The notes under the pieces are model-generated. The model did not search any database. It had not been told where the DNA came from and worked only from the letters and a program-made list of their open reading frames with translations. The position numbers and the translations under genes were made by a program. Positions 1 to 5,026 of a stretch of 6,070 nucleotides of DNA are shown in pieces; the first letter of the stretch is position 1; each line of letters begins with the position of its first letter. This DNA comes from DXYV01 sp045543215 (GTDB lineage: Bacteria > Bacillota > Clostridia > Oscillospirales > Oscillospiraceae), in NCBI GenBank assembly GCA_045543215.1, contig JAZQMD010000037.1:1-6070 (forward strand), written 5' to 3'.

Positions 1-35
1 CTGTGTCCCGAAATCGTGGGGTTACAGGGTGAAAA

Positions 36-76
36 GCAAAAAGGCATAGTCGTTTTACACGGCTATGCCTTTTTGT
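36..76 (-). terminator. Intrinsic terminator of the cwlJ-gerQ unit
   Basis: A long hairpin begins four bases beyond the GerQ-like stop codon. The core arms GGCATAG (43-49) and CTATGCC (63-69) are extended outward by A5/T5 (38-42 with 70-74) and inward by further pairs across a G-T wobble, leaving a short loop. Read on the minus strand, the stem ends in a run of five T, as in Rho-independent terminators. The A/T symmetry means it could also stop plus-strand transcription entering from the left. Confidence 0.85.
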
Positions 77-79
77 AGA

Positions 80-634
80 TTATCGCATTCCCAAAGTGCG
101 GTGGCCGCTGCCAGAGGAGGTGCGGGAGCTATTCATACCGTTCATGGAGGAGGTGTTTGTGTTCCGACCGGTGGAACTTTGGGTAGGCGGGAACTCCATG
201 GTATCCAGCAGGCCGGTATTGCCACCTGGTGTAAGAATACCGCTTTGCATACCGGGGGGAAGGATAGAACTGGTAAACTGCCCACTTAGCAGCTCTTCAA
301 TAGACGGCTCAAAGCCTGAGGGAAAGAAGGATACAAATTTCAAAGAGAAAATATCACAAACTTGGAAAGTGTGGTAATCTTCATTGTAGATGACGACAAA
401 GCCGCGCCCTACTGAGTATAGGATACCCACACGGCGCACAATAGAGGATACGCCCACCAGAAAGTCAGCCAGGACAAATTTACCCAGGTTTTCTGATAGG
501 AGCTGCTGCATCGAGCCCTGCATGCCGGGGGTTTCAAATTCACTGGAGGGCTCAGGGGGAAGGTTGATCCCCTCCCGCTCACGAATTGAGTTGAGTTTGA
601 TAGCCGCTGGGCCATCAGGATAAAGTTGAGGCAT
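80..634 (-). CDS. gerQ: GerQ-like spore coat protein
   Basis: Predicted 184-residue protein with no signal peptide or membrane helix. Residues about 42-106 form the only ordered-looking region: an N-L-G-K motif at 49-52, a beta-rich stretch and a final CDIFSLKFVSFF segment (93-104). This resembles the GerQ core, in which an N-x-G-K element precedes short strands ending in an L-x-x-I/F-x-x-F pattern. Residues 1-41 are Pro/Glu-rich, and about 135-184 are low-complexity Ser/Thr/Asn/Gly. Bacillus subtilis GerQ is about 180 residues, so length fits. In Bacillus, GerQ is a coat protein needed to localise CwlJ and is cross-linked through N-terminal lysines. A CwlJ homologue lies 44 bp upstream on the same strand, which strongly supports the call. 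The start is the ATG at 634, preceded by AGGAG (643-647) at 8 nt. The oddity is lysine scarcity: only K13, K52 and K99. Similarity is moderate, so the symbol rests partly on context. Confidence 0.62.
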   Translation of the reverse strand: MPQLYPDGPAAIKLNSIREREGINLPPEPSSEFETPGMQGSMQQLLSENLGKFVLADFLVGVSSIVRRVGILYSVGRGFVVIYNEDYHTFQVCDIFSLKFVSFFPSGFEPSIEELLSGQFTSSILPPGMQSGILTPGGNTGLLDTMEFPPTQSSTGRNTNTSSMNGMNSSRTSSGSGHRTLGMR

Positions 635-678
635 AGAGAAGTCTCCTTTCCGTTTAGGAAAATATGTAATCGGTTTGA

Positions 679-1113
679 CTAGGTTTCTGCATAGTAGCTG
701 GTTGGGTTGTAAAAACAGTGGTCACCAATGCGCAGGACGAATTCTCCCACACGGGAGGGGAAGTTAGGGCGGCAGTCCGCGCTGTATGGATTGAAAAACC
801 ACAGGGCGAAGCCAAGGCCGTCCAGACGATTACCCGCCATGGCCCATTCGGCTATCGCATAATGTTCAGCCTCTGGACGCATGTTGTAGATATTCTGGTT
901 GTTATAGACCCCGTTGACCGTCTCCATGGCGCACACAAATTGGCGGCGCTGGAACACTACCTGGTTGACGGTGTTGTAAAGGCCATACTCGCCATAGTCG
1001 ATATTTACCCGGTTCATGACCACAGAGGCTACCGCCCGCATCCCGTTATCGCCCTCGCCACCGGCCTCACACTGGACGAGGCGCGCCAGCAGCTCCAGCT
1101 CGGAATAGGCCAT
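679..1113 (-). CDS. cwlJ: CwlJ-type spore cortex-lytic hydrolase
   Basis: 144-residue protein of the SleB/CwlJ cell-wall hydrolase family (Hydrolase_2 domain), predicted to cleave spore cortex peptidoglycan containing muramic-delta-lactam during germination. The domain fills the whole protein: LLARLVQCEAGGEG (8-21) carries the conserved Glu16, expected to be catalytic, followed by VASVVMNRV (28-36), FQRRQFV (54-60), the FALWFFNP block (102-109) and the C-terminal RIGDHCFY motif (128-135). There is no signal peptide and no peptidoglycan-binding domain. It therefore matches CwlJ (about 142 residues, made in the mother cell and deposited in the coat) rather than SleB, which is secreted and longer. 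The ATG at 1113 is fixed by an in-frame TAA directly before it. The upstream AAGGAGGT (1125-1132) overlaps the stop codon of the preceding membrane-protein gene, and the GerQ-like gene follows, so this is the middle gene of a probable three-gene unit. Confidence 0.88.
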   Translation of the reverse strand: MAYSELELLARLVQCEAGGEGDNGMRAVASVVMNRVNIDYGEYGLYNTVNQVVFQRRQFVCAMETVNGVYNNQNIYNMRPEAEHYAIAEWAMAGNRLDGLGFALWFFNPYSADCRPNFPSRVGEFVLRIGDHCFYNPTSYYAET

Positions 1114-1124
1114 TTATAATGGAT

Positions 1125-1132
1125 ACCTCCTT
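1125..1132 (-). promoter_or_regulatory. Ribosome binding site of cwlJ overlapping upstream stop codon
   Basis: On the minus strand, AAGGAGGT is a full match to the anti-Shine-Dalgarno complement. The stop codon of the membrane-protein gene (1131-1133, TAA) shares two bases with it. Spacing from GGAGG to the ATG is 12 nt, longer than the usual 5-9. An in-frame TAA immediately before the ATG rules out an earlier start in this frame. The arrangement would permit translational coupling. Confidence 0.75.
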
Positions 1133-1547
1133 AGTCGGGCGGCAGTTCCTCGGTAGATGAGGACTGGGTCCGCCGCACAAAATTGAGATTGAACAGCCGG
1201 ATTAGGGCAGCCAGTAATACCAGGAAACCCGCGATAAGGTTCATCCGCGCTGAATGCCGGGACACCGGATCACTGGGATCTGCATCTTGGCAGGTTTGCA
1301 ACGCCAGCATGAAAAAATAGCCCAAAGCGCCTACCACCAGGGCATTTGCCCCTAGCCGAAGGGAATAGACATCCCCAGTGCGTGCGGCGCCCTCCTCATC
1401 CCCCAGGAGGGTTAGGCACAGCGCCTGACGCTGGCGCAGGGTAGCCTTATATGACAGGAAAATCGAGAGGATGATGAGAAGGAGAAAGCCCAGAGTGGTA
1501 TCTATGGTGTTCAGCTCTGTGCATAGGGTTTGTTTTTCTTCATCCAT
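1131..1547 (-). CDS. Small three-helix membrane protein, unknown function
   Basis: 138-residue protein that I do not recognise as a named family. Three hydrophobic segments are visible: about residues 15-33 (LGFLLLIILSIFLSY), about 66-84 (GANALVVGALGYFFML) and about 102-120 (MNLIAGFLVLLAALI). Between helices 1 and 2 is a polar, Arg/Gln/Asp/Glu-rich segment (34-60); between 2 and 3 is a short acidic Asp/Pro stretch. The C-terminus (about 124-138) is polar, with two Arg right after helix 3 and then Ser/Glu/Pro. The ATG at 1547 is preceded by a weak GGGGTG (1556-1561) at 8 nt. The gene is first in the run and only 17 bp before cwlJ, with its stop codon inside the cwlJ ribosome binding site. I infer co-expression with the spore genes and possible insertion in a forespore or mother-cell membrane, but no function can be read from the sequence. 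Confidence 0.7.
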   Translation of the reverse strand: MDEEKQTLCTELNTIDTTLGFLLLIILSIFLSYKATLRQRQALCLTLLGDEEGAARTGDVYSLRLGANALVVGALGYFFMLALQTCQDADPSDPVSRHSARMNLIAGFLVLLAALIRLFNLNFVRRTQSSSTEELPPD

Positions 1548-1573
1548 AGCTGGTTCACCCCGCTGTTCTGATT

Positions 1574-1582
1574 TATCCTATG
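1574..1582 (-). promoter_or_regulatory. Candidate sigma-K-like -10 element for the spore unit
   Basis: Minus-strand CATAGGATA fits the Bacillus sigma-K -10 pattern CATA-N3-TA exactly. A start site about 7 nt downstream would give a leader of roughly 20 nt to the ATG at 1547. The -35 side is imperfect: at the usual 16-bp distance the sequence reads GC rather than AC. The match to sigma-E (CATACA-N-T) is weaker. The promoter is plausible because mother-cell sigma factors drive coat genes, but the element is short and unproven. Confidence 0.35.
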
Positions 1583-1627
1583 TAATAAAAAGAAAAACGC
1601 CACAAGGAATGAAAAAACTATGGAATA

Positions 1628-1661
1628 AAAGGTCCGGCCCCAATGTAGGAGCCGGACTTTT
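1628..1661 (-). terminator. Intrinsic terminator after prfC
   Basis: Arms GTCCGGC (1632-1638) and GCCGGAC (1651-1657) form a GC-rich 7-bp stem, extended by a G-T pair and three A-T pairs to 1628 and 1661, with a 12-nt loop. It lies 11 bp beyond the prfC stop codon. On the minus strand the stem runs into TTTTATT. It separates prfC from the sporulation unit further along the same strand, so the latter needs its own promoter. Confidence 0.8.
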
Positions 1662-1672
1662 CGCTAAAAAAT

Positions 1673-3277
1673 TCAGTTAAATTTTGCGCCACCAAATTCC
1701 TGCAGGCGTATATCCTTGTTGCGATCAGCTGTCCAGTTGATAGACCAGAAAGAAGTAAAGAGCAAAAGCTGATTGCCCTTAAAATCCTCCACTAGCTTGG
1801 CATCTGAGGGAAGGGTAAGGGAATCATCCCGCAGAGGCTGATCCCCATCATGCTCAACCCAACGTAGGTACTCATAAGGCAGGCCCTCTACATATAGATC
1901 AACGCCGTACTCGTTTTTCAGACGGTAATCCAGTACATCGAACTGCAGCGAGCCAACTGCACCTACTATGACCTCCTCCATACCAGAGTAAGGGGTTTTG
2001 AAAATCTGAATGGCACCCTCCTGAGCGATCTGCTCTACGCCTTTGAGAAACTGCTTGCGTTTCATTGTATCCAGCGGACGTATGCGCTGGAAATGTTCCG
2101 GTGCGAAGGTGGGAATGGGATCGAAGGTAAACTTTTTGCCAGGGGCGCACAGAGTGTCCCCAATGGAGAAAACGCCCGGGTCGAATACCCCGATAATATC
2201 CCCTGCATAGGCCTCTTCAATGATCTCGCGCTCGGCTGCCATGAGCTGCTGTGGCCGGGACAGCTTGGTCTTTTTGCCCGCCTGGACATGATAGACCTCC
2301 CGATCGGCATCAAATCGCCCAGAAACTACCCGCATGAAGGCAATTCGATCACGATGGGCCTTATTCATATTGGCCTGGATTTTAAACACAAAGGCTGAGA
2401 AGCTTTCATCTTCGCTATCCACCAGGCCTGCTGAGGAGTTGCGGGGAAGGGGCGGGGTCGTCATGCGGAGAAAATCTTCCAGAAAAGGCTCGACACCAAA
2501 ATTGGTAAGGGCGGAGCCGAAGAACACCGGGGAAAGTTTACCATGACGGACTCGGTCCATGTCAAAGTCACAGGAGGCACCGTCCAGCAGTTCTACATCA
2601 TCTTGAAGCTGGGAGCGGCGGGCAGAGCCAATAAGCAAATCCAAATTTGGATCGTCCAGGCCTACTTCTACGGCTGTGGCCTGCTTGGAACCGCCGTTAG
2701 AGGTGAAGTGGATAATCTCCTTTTTCCCCCGGTCATATACCCCTTGGAACTCTTTCCCGCAGCCAATGGGCCAGTTGACAGCGTAGGTGTCAATGCCCAA
2801 CTCCTTTTCAATTTCTTCACACAACTCAAAGGGATCCCGGGCCTCCCGGTCCATTTTGTTGATGAAAGTAAAAATTGGAATATCCCGCAGTAGGCATACC
2901 TTAAACAGCTTGCGGGTTTGCGCCTCTACTCCCTTGGCCGCATCGATAACCATGACGGCAGAGTCAGCTGCCATAAGGGTGCGGTAGGTATCCTCGGAGA
3001 AGTCCTGGTGGCCAGGGGTATCCAGAATGTTGATACAGAAACCATCGTACTGGAACTGCATGACAGAGGAGGTGACCGAGATGCCACGTTGTTTTTCAAT
3101 CTCCATCCAGTCGGAGGTGGCTGCCCGCGTATTTTTTTTGCCTTTTACCTGACCGGCTTGGGCAATGGCACCTCCATAGAGAAGAAACTTTTCGGTGAGC
3201 GTGGTTTTGCCGGCATCAGGGTGGGAGATGATGGCAAAGGTACGCCGGCGGTTGATTTCATTGGTGTATTGGGACAT
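1673..3277 (-). CDS. prfC: Peptide chain release factor 3 (RF3)
   Basis: Complete 534-residue translational GTPase (E. coli RF3 is 529). RF3 binds the ribosome after peptide release and uses GTP to recycle RF1/RF2. All GTPase motifs are present: P-loop SHPDAGKTT (18-26), switch I region with QRGISVTSS (63-71), DTPGHQDF (86-93), NKMD (140-143) and an SAL-type G5 element in the FFGSALTNFGV block characteristic of RF3 rather than EF-G or LepA. The later segment SLQFDVLDYRLKNEYGVD is the RF3 C-terminal signature. The ATG at 3277 follows GGGGAGG (3283-3289) at 5 nt. Upstream on the same strand is uppP, 93 bp away, with no convincing terminator between, so readthrough is possible. A terminator follows the gene. 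No damage or unusual residue is evident in the motifs. Confidence 0.97.
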   Translation of the reverse strand: MSQYTNEINRRRTFAIISHPDAGKTTLTEKFLLYGGAIAQAGQVKGKKNTRAATSDWMEIEKQRGISVTSSVMQFQYDGFCINILDTPGHQDFSEDTYRTLMAADSAVMVIDAAKGVEAQTRKLFKVCLLRDIPIFTFINKMDREARDPFELCEEIEKELGIDTYAVNWPIGCGKEFQGVYDRGKKEIIHFTSNGGSKQATAVEVGLDDPNLDLLIGSARRSQLQDDVELLDGASCDFDMDRVRHGKLSPVFFGSALTNFGVEPFLEDFLRMTTPPLPRNSSAGLVDSEDESFSAFVFKIQANMNKAHRDRIAFMRVVSGRFDADREVYHVQAGKKTKLSRPQQLMAAEREIIEEAYAGDIIGVFDPGVFSIGDTLCAPGKKFTFDPIPTFAPEHFQRIRPLDTMKRKQFLKGVEQIAQEGAIQIFKTPYSGMEEVIVGAVGSLQFDVLDYRLKNEYGVDLYVEGLPYEYLRWVEHDGDQPLRDDSLTLPSDAKLVEDFKGNQLLLFTSFWSINWTADRNKDIRLQEFGGAKFN

Positions 3278-3370
3278 AGTAACCTCCCCAAAAGGTAAAG
3301 TTTACGAACCACGATGGGATCGTATAGGGTGGAAGTCTGCGAAATAATGGCTAAGCTTAAAAAAGGCAGG

Positions 3371-4213
3371 TTATTGGAGTGTCTGGGCTCCGAAAAAGAG
3401 GAGCACTACCACACCAAGGGCAATACGATACCAGCCAAAGGGCCTAAAGTTGTGCTGTTTGACAAAGTCCATGAGCAGGCGGATGCAGAATACTGAAATT
3501 AACAATGACACAAAAAATCCCATGAGGAGTATGATCAATTCTTCCCCGGTAAAGATGGGCAGGCCGACCTGGAGCTTTTCTACTGCAAATTTGCCCAGCT
3601 TGAGGATGCTTACTCCAACCATAGTGGGGATAGCCAGGAAAAACGAAAATTCAGCAGCTACCCCTCGGGAGCAACCCAGAAGCATTCCACCTAAAATAGT
3701 GGCTCCTGAACGGGAAGTACCGGGAACGATGGACAGGGCCTGGAATAGACCAATGAACAAGACGGTGCGCCAGTCCAATTCATCCGTGTGGCTGATGGAG
3801 TAGGTCTGGCGGCGGTCTTCGATAAGCAGGAAAGCAACACCGTAAAAAATGAGGGCAGCGGCTACTGTCCAGGGGTTCATCAAATATTCGTCCATCCAAT
3901 CATTAAGGGGAAGGCCGATGACCGCAGAAGGAAGGCAGGCCAGGATTACCTTGCCCCACAACCTCCAGGTCTGGCGCTTTTGAACAGGGGATTTTGAAGA
4001 GAAGAAGGGGTTGAGCTTATGGAAAAACAGCAACAAAACCGCCAGGATTGCACCCAGCTGGATGACATAGCGGTACATATCCATGAACTCCGGCGTACCC
4101 AGTTGAAGAAATTGATCTACAATAATAAGGTGGCCGGTAGAGCTAATGGGCAGCCACTCGGTGATCCCCTCCACTACGCCGAGGAAAGCCGATTTGAGCA
4201 GGTCCAGGAACAA
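3371..4213 (-). CDS. uppP: Undecaprenyl-diphosphate phosphatase (UppP/BacA)
   Basis: Integral membrane enzyme that dephosphorylates undecaprenyl diphosphate to regenerate the lipid carrier for peptidoglycan and other wall polymers; overproduction in E. coli gives bacitracin resistance. Both active-site signatures are present: EGITEWLPISSTGH (15-28), with the two catalytic-region Glu residues (15, 19), Ser25 and His28, and PGTSRSG (164-170), with Arg168. The rest is hydrophobic with multiple predicted helices, ending in a LLMDFVKQHNFRPFGWYRIALG-like tail typical of the family. The open frame continues to 4450, but its upstream part lacks family similarity. I choose the TTG at 4213 because AAAGGAG lies 9 nt before it and the resulting 280 residues start MFLDLLKSAFLGVVEG, the usual family N-terminus. 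A sigma-A promoter is visible upstream. prfC follows in the same direction. Confidence 0.95.
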   Translation of the reverse strand: MFLDLLKSAFLGVVEGITEWLPISSTGHLIIVDQFLQLGTPEFMDMYRYVIQLGAILAVLLLFFHKLNPFFSSKSPVQKRQTWRLWGKVILACLPSAVIGLPLNDWMDEYLMNPWTVAAALIFYGVAFLLIEDRRQTYSISHTDELDWRTVLFIGLFQALSIVPGTSRSGATILGGMLLGCSRGVAAEFSFFLAIPTMVGVSILKLGKFAVEKLQVGLPIFTGEELIILLMGFFVSLLISVFCIRLLMDFVKQHNFRPFGWYRIALGVVVLLFFGAQTLQ

Positions 4214-4222
4214 TGCTATGAT

Positions 4223-4229
4223 CTCCTTT
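4223..4229 (-). promoter_or_regulatory. Ribosome binding site setting the uppP TTG start
   Basis: Minus-strand AAAGGAG lies 9 nt before the TTG at 4213-4211. No in-frame ATG lies near this site. Upstream in-frame ATG codons would add residues unlike the UppP family and would place the start upstream of the predicted promoter. Confidence 0.75.
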
Positions 4230-4251
4230 CCAAAATATGATAGAAAAAGCA

Positions 4252-4263
4252 CGGGGTGCCCCG
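4252..4263 (-). promoter_or_regulatory. Leader hairpin followed by T run upstream of uppP
   Basis: The near-palindrome CGGGG-CA-CCCCG lies between the predicted uppP promoter and its start codon. An alternative overlapping stem, GCAC-CCC-GTGC, is followed directly by TTTTT on the minus strand. The stems are short (4-5 bp), so a weak attenuator is possible but unproven. Confidence 0.3.
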
Positions 4264-4291
4264 ATGATTCATCTATACGCACAGGCAATGT

Positions 4292-4320
4292 AGTATAACA
4301 CAAAATACCAAACTGGGCAA
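4292..4320 (-). promoter_or_regulatory. Predicted sigma-A promoter of uppP
   Basis: On the minus strand, TTGCCC (4315-4320) and TATACT (4292-4297) are separated by exactly 17 bp. They match 4 of 6 and 5 of 6 consensus bases. The predicted start near 4285 gives a leader of about 70 nt before the uppP TTG. It is the best vegetative promoter in the window. Confidence 0.7.
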
Positions 4321-4339
4321 GACAGAGTTGGGGTAATAG

Positions 4340-4355
4340 CATGCGTTGTCGCATG
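4340..4355. repeat. Inverted repeat CATGCG-TTGT-CGCATG
   Basis: Perfect 6-bp inverted repeat with a 4-bp spacer. It sits 20 bp upstream of the predicted uppP -35 box and just before a candidate plus-strand promoter. It has no T run and lies in the divergent intergenic region, so a dimeric regulator site is a reasonable reading; chance cannot be excluded. Confidence 0.35.
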
Positions 4356-4358
4356 TGA

Positions 4359-4387
4359 TTGAAAAAATGCTCCCTGTGTGCTACCAT
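4359..4387 (+). promoter_or_regulatory. Candidate promoter of the NimA-like gene
   Basis: TTGAAA (4359-4364, 5 of 6 to the -35 consensus) and TACCAT (4382-4387, 4 of 6 to the -10 consensus) are spaced by 17 bp. This implies a leader of about 90 nt before the ATG at 4485. The -10 is weak, and other arrangements in this AT-rich stretch are possible. Confidence 0.35.
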
Positions 4388-4407
4388 AATTACAAAATGG
4401 CTGTTGC

Positions 4408-4424
4408 TCCTTTGAATAAAAGGA
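4408..4424. repeat. Inverted repeat TCCTTT-GAATA-AAAGGA
   Basis: Perfect 6-bp arms around a 5-bp centre, in the leader of the plus-strand flavoprotein gene, downstream of its candidate promoter. It could be an operator or a small leader hairpin. No regulator gene lies in the window. Confidence 0.3.
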
Positions 4425-4472
4425 CTTAACTTGGGTAGCCAGCAATGCACGATGCAGTTTAATTAGGTGGAT

Positions 4473-4478
4473 GGAGGG
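4473..4478 (+). promoter_or_regulatory. Ribosome binding site setting the NimA-like start
   Basis: GGAGGG lies 6 nt before the ATG at 4485. An in-frame GTG at 4467 would start within or before this site and has no ribosome binding site of its own, so 4485 is preferred. Confidence 0.75.
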
Positions 4479-4484
4479 TTTGTT

Positions 4485-4976
4485 ATGTTTCGTCAGATGC
4501 GCCGGAAAGGGCAGGAACTGACACTGGAGGAGTGCACCACTGTTTTGGAACGTGGAACCTCCGGTGTGCTGGCCGTGCTGGGGGATGGAGGCTATCCTTA
4601 TGCGGTACCCCTCAGCTACGCTTATGAGGACGGTAGGCTCTGGTTCCACTGTGCACTGGACGGCCACAAGCTGGATGCTATCAGGCGGGAGGAAAAGGCC
4701 TCCTTTTGTATCATTGATCAGGATCAGGTCGTGCCTGAGGAGTATACTACTTATTTCCGAAGCGTCATCGCCTTTGGACGGGTGCGTATTCTGGAGGGAG
4801 GGGAAAAGCGGGCTGCCCTAGAGGTGTTAGCTGCCAAGTACTCCCCCACTCAGGTAGAAGGGCGCAGAGAGGAGATTGAAAGATTTTTTACTCACTTGTG
4901 TATGCTGGAACTGGTTATTGAGCATATGACAGGAAAAGCGGCCAAAGAGCTGATGAGTGGCAGAAGAATAGAGTGA
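4485..4976 (+). CDS. NimA-like flavin-binding protein, PNPOx fold
   Basis: 163-residue soluble protein of the pyridoxamine 5'-phosphate oxidase-like superfamily, in the branch that includes the 5-nitroimidazole reductase NimA. Visible landmarks are the start MFRQMRR, the GTSGVLAVLGDGGYPYAVPLSY block (24-45: strand, turn, then the PxAVPLxY element lining the flavin site), FHCALDGHKLDAI (54-66, a conserved His-x-Ala...GxK segment expected to touch the FMN phosphate), SFCIIDQDQVVPEEYTTYFRSVIAFGRVRIL (73-103) and a helical tail. Length matches the family (about 150-170). Members bind FMN, F420 or haem; many clostridial copies are merely annotated as nitroimidazole resistance proteins, and true drug resistance cannot be inferred. 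It is the only complete plus-strand gene, divergent from uppP and convergent with trpB. Its stop codon shares its last A with the terminator stem. Confidence 0.88.
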   Translation: MFRQMRRKGQELTLEECTTVLERGTSGVLAVLGDGGYPYAVPLSYAYEDGRLWFHCALDGHKLDAIRREEKASFCIIDQDQVVPEEYTTYFRSVIAFGRVRILEGGEKRAALEVLAAKYSPTQVEGRREEIERFFTHLCMLELVIEHMTGKAAKELMSGRRIE

Positions 4977-5016
4977 AAACACCCCCGGAAGCGTAGTGTG
5001 CTTTCGGGGGTGTTTT
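4976..5016. terminator. Bidirectional terminator between NimA-like gene and trpB
   Basis: The 17-bp stem has one G-T wobble and a 7-nt loop (4993-4999). Arms run from 4976-4992 (A4, CACCCCC, GGAAGC) to 5000-5016 (GCTTTC, GGGGGTG, T4). A runs on one side and T runs on the other make it work in both directions: it ends the plus-strand flavoprotein gene at its own stop codon and the minus-strand trpB 10 bp after its stop. Confidence 0.92.
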
Positions 5017-5026
5017 ACTTGAGGGA

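Noticed and set aside
1..35. Possible tail of a plus-strand gene ending at a TGA (30-32) just before the left-edge hairpin
   Set aside because: Only about ten codons are visible, with no recognisable motif, and other frames are equally open, so a coding call is not supportable.
718..1119. Long plus-strand open frame opposite cwlJ
   Set aside because: It is a complement-strand shadow of a gene with clear family motifs, with no ribosome binding site and no recognisable domain.
2543..3298. Plus-strand open frames opposite prfC
   Set aside because: They lie opposite a strongly conserved GTPase and look like codon-bias shadows.
3311..3326. TATACG -10 and ACGAT-GGG-ATCGT repeat upstream of prfC as a promoter/operator
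   Set aside because: No acceptable -35 hexamer at 16-18 bp, and the inverted repeat is only 5 bp; readthrough from uppP explains expression as well.
3357..3391. Terminator between uppP and prfC (T7 run at 3357-3363)
   Set aside because: The only nearby hairpin is a 4-bp GGAG/CTCC pairing inside the end of uppP, well before the T run, so it is too weak to call.
4214..4450. Upstream extension of uppP to an ATG at 4450
   Set aside because: The extra 79 residues have no UppP similarity, contain the predicted promoter and lack a ribosome binding site; the TTG at 4213 has one.
4467..4484. GTG start six codons upstream for the NimA-like gene
   Set aside because: It overlaps the ribosome binding site of the ATG at 4485, and the family begins MFRxMRR.
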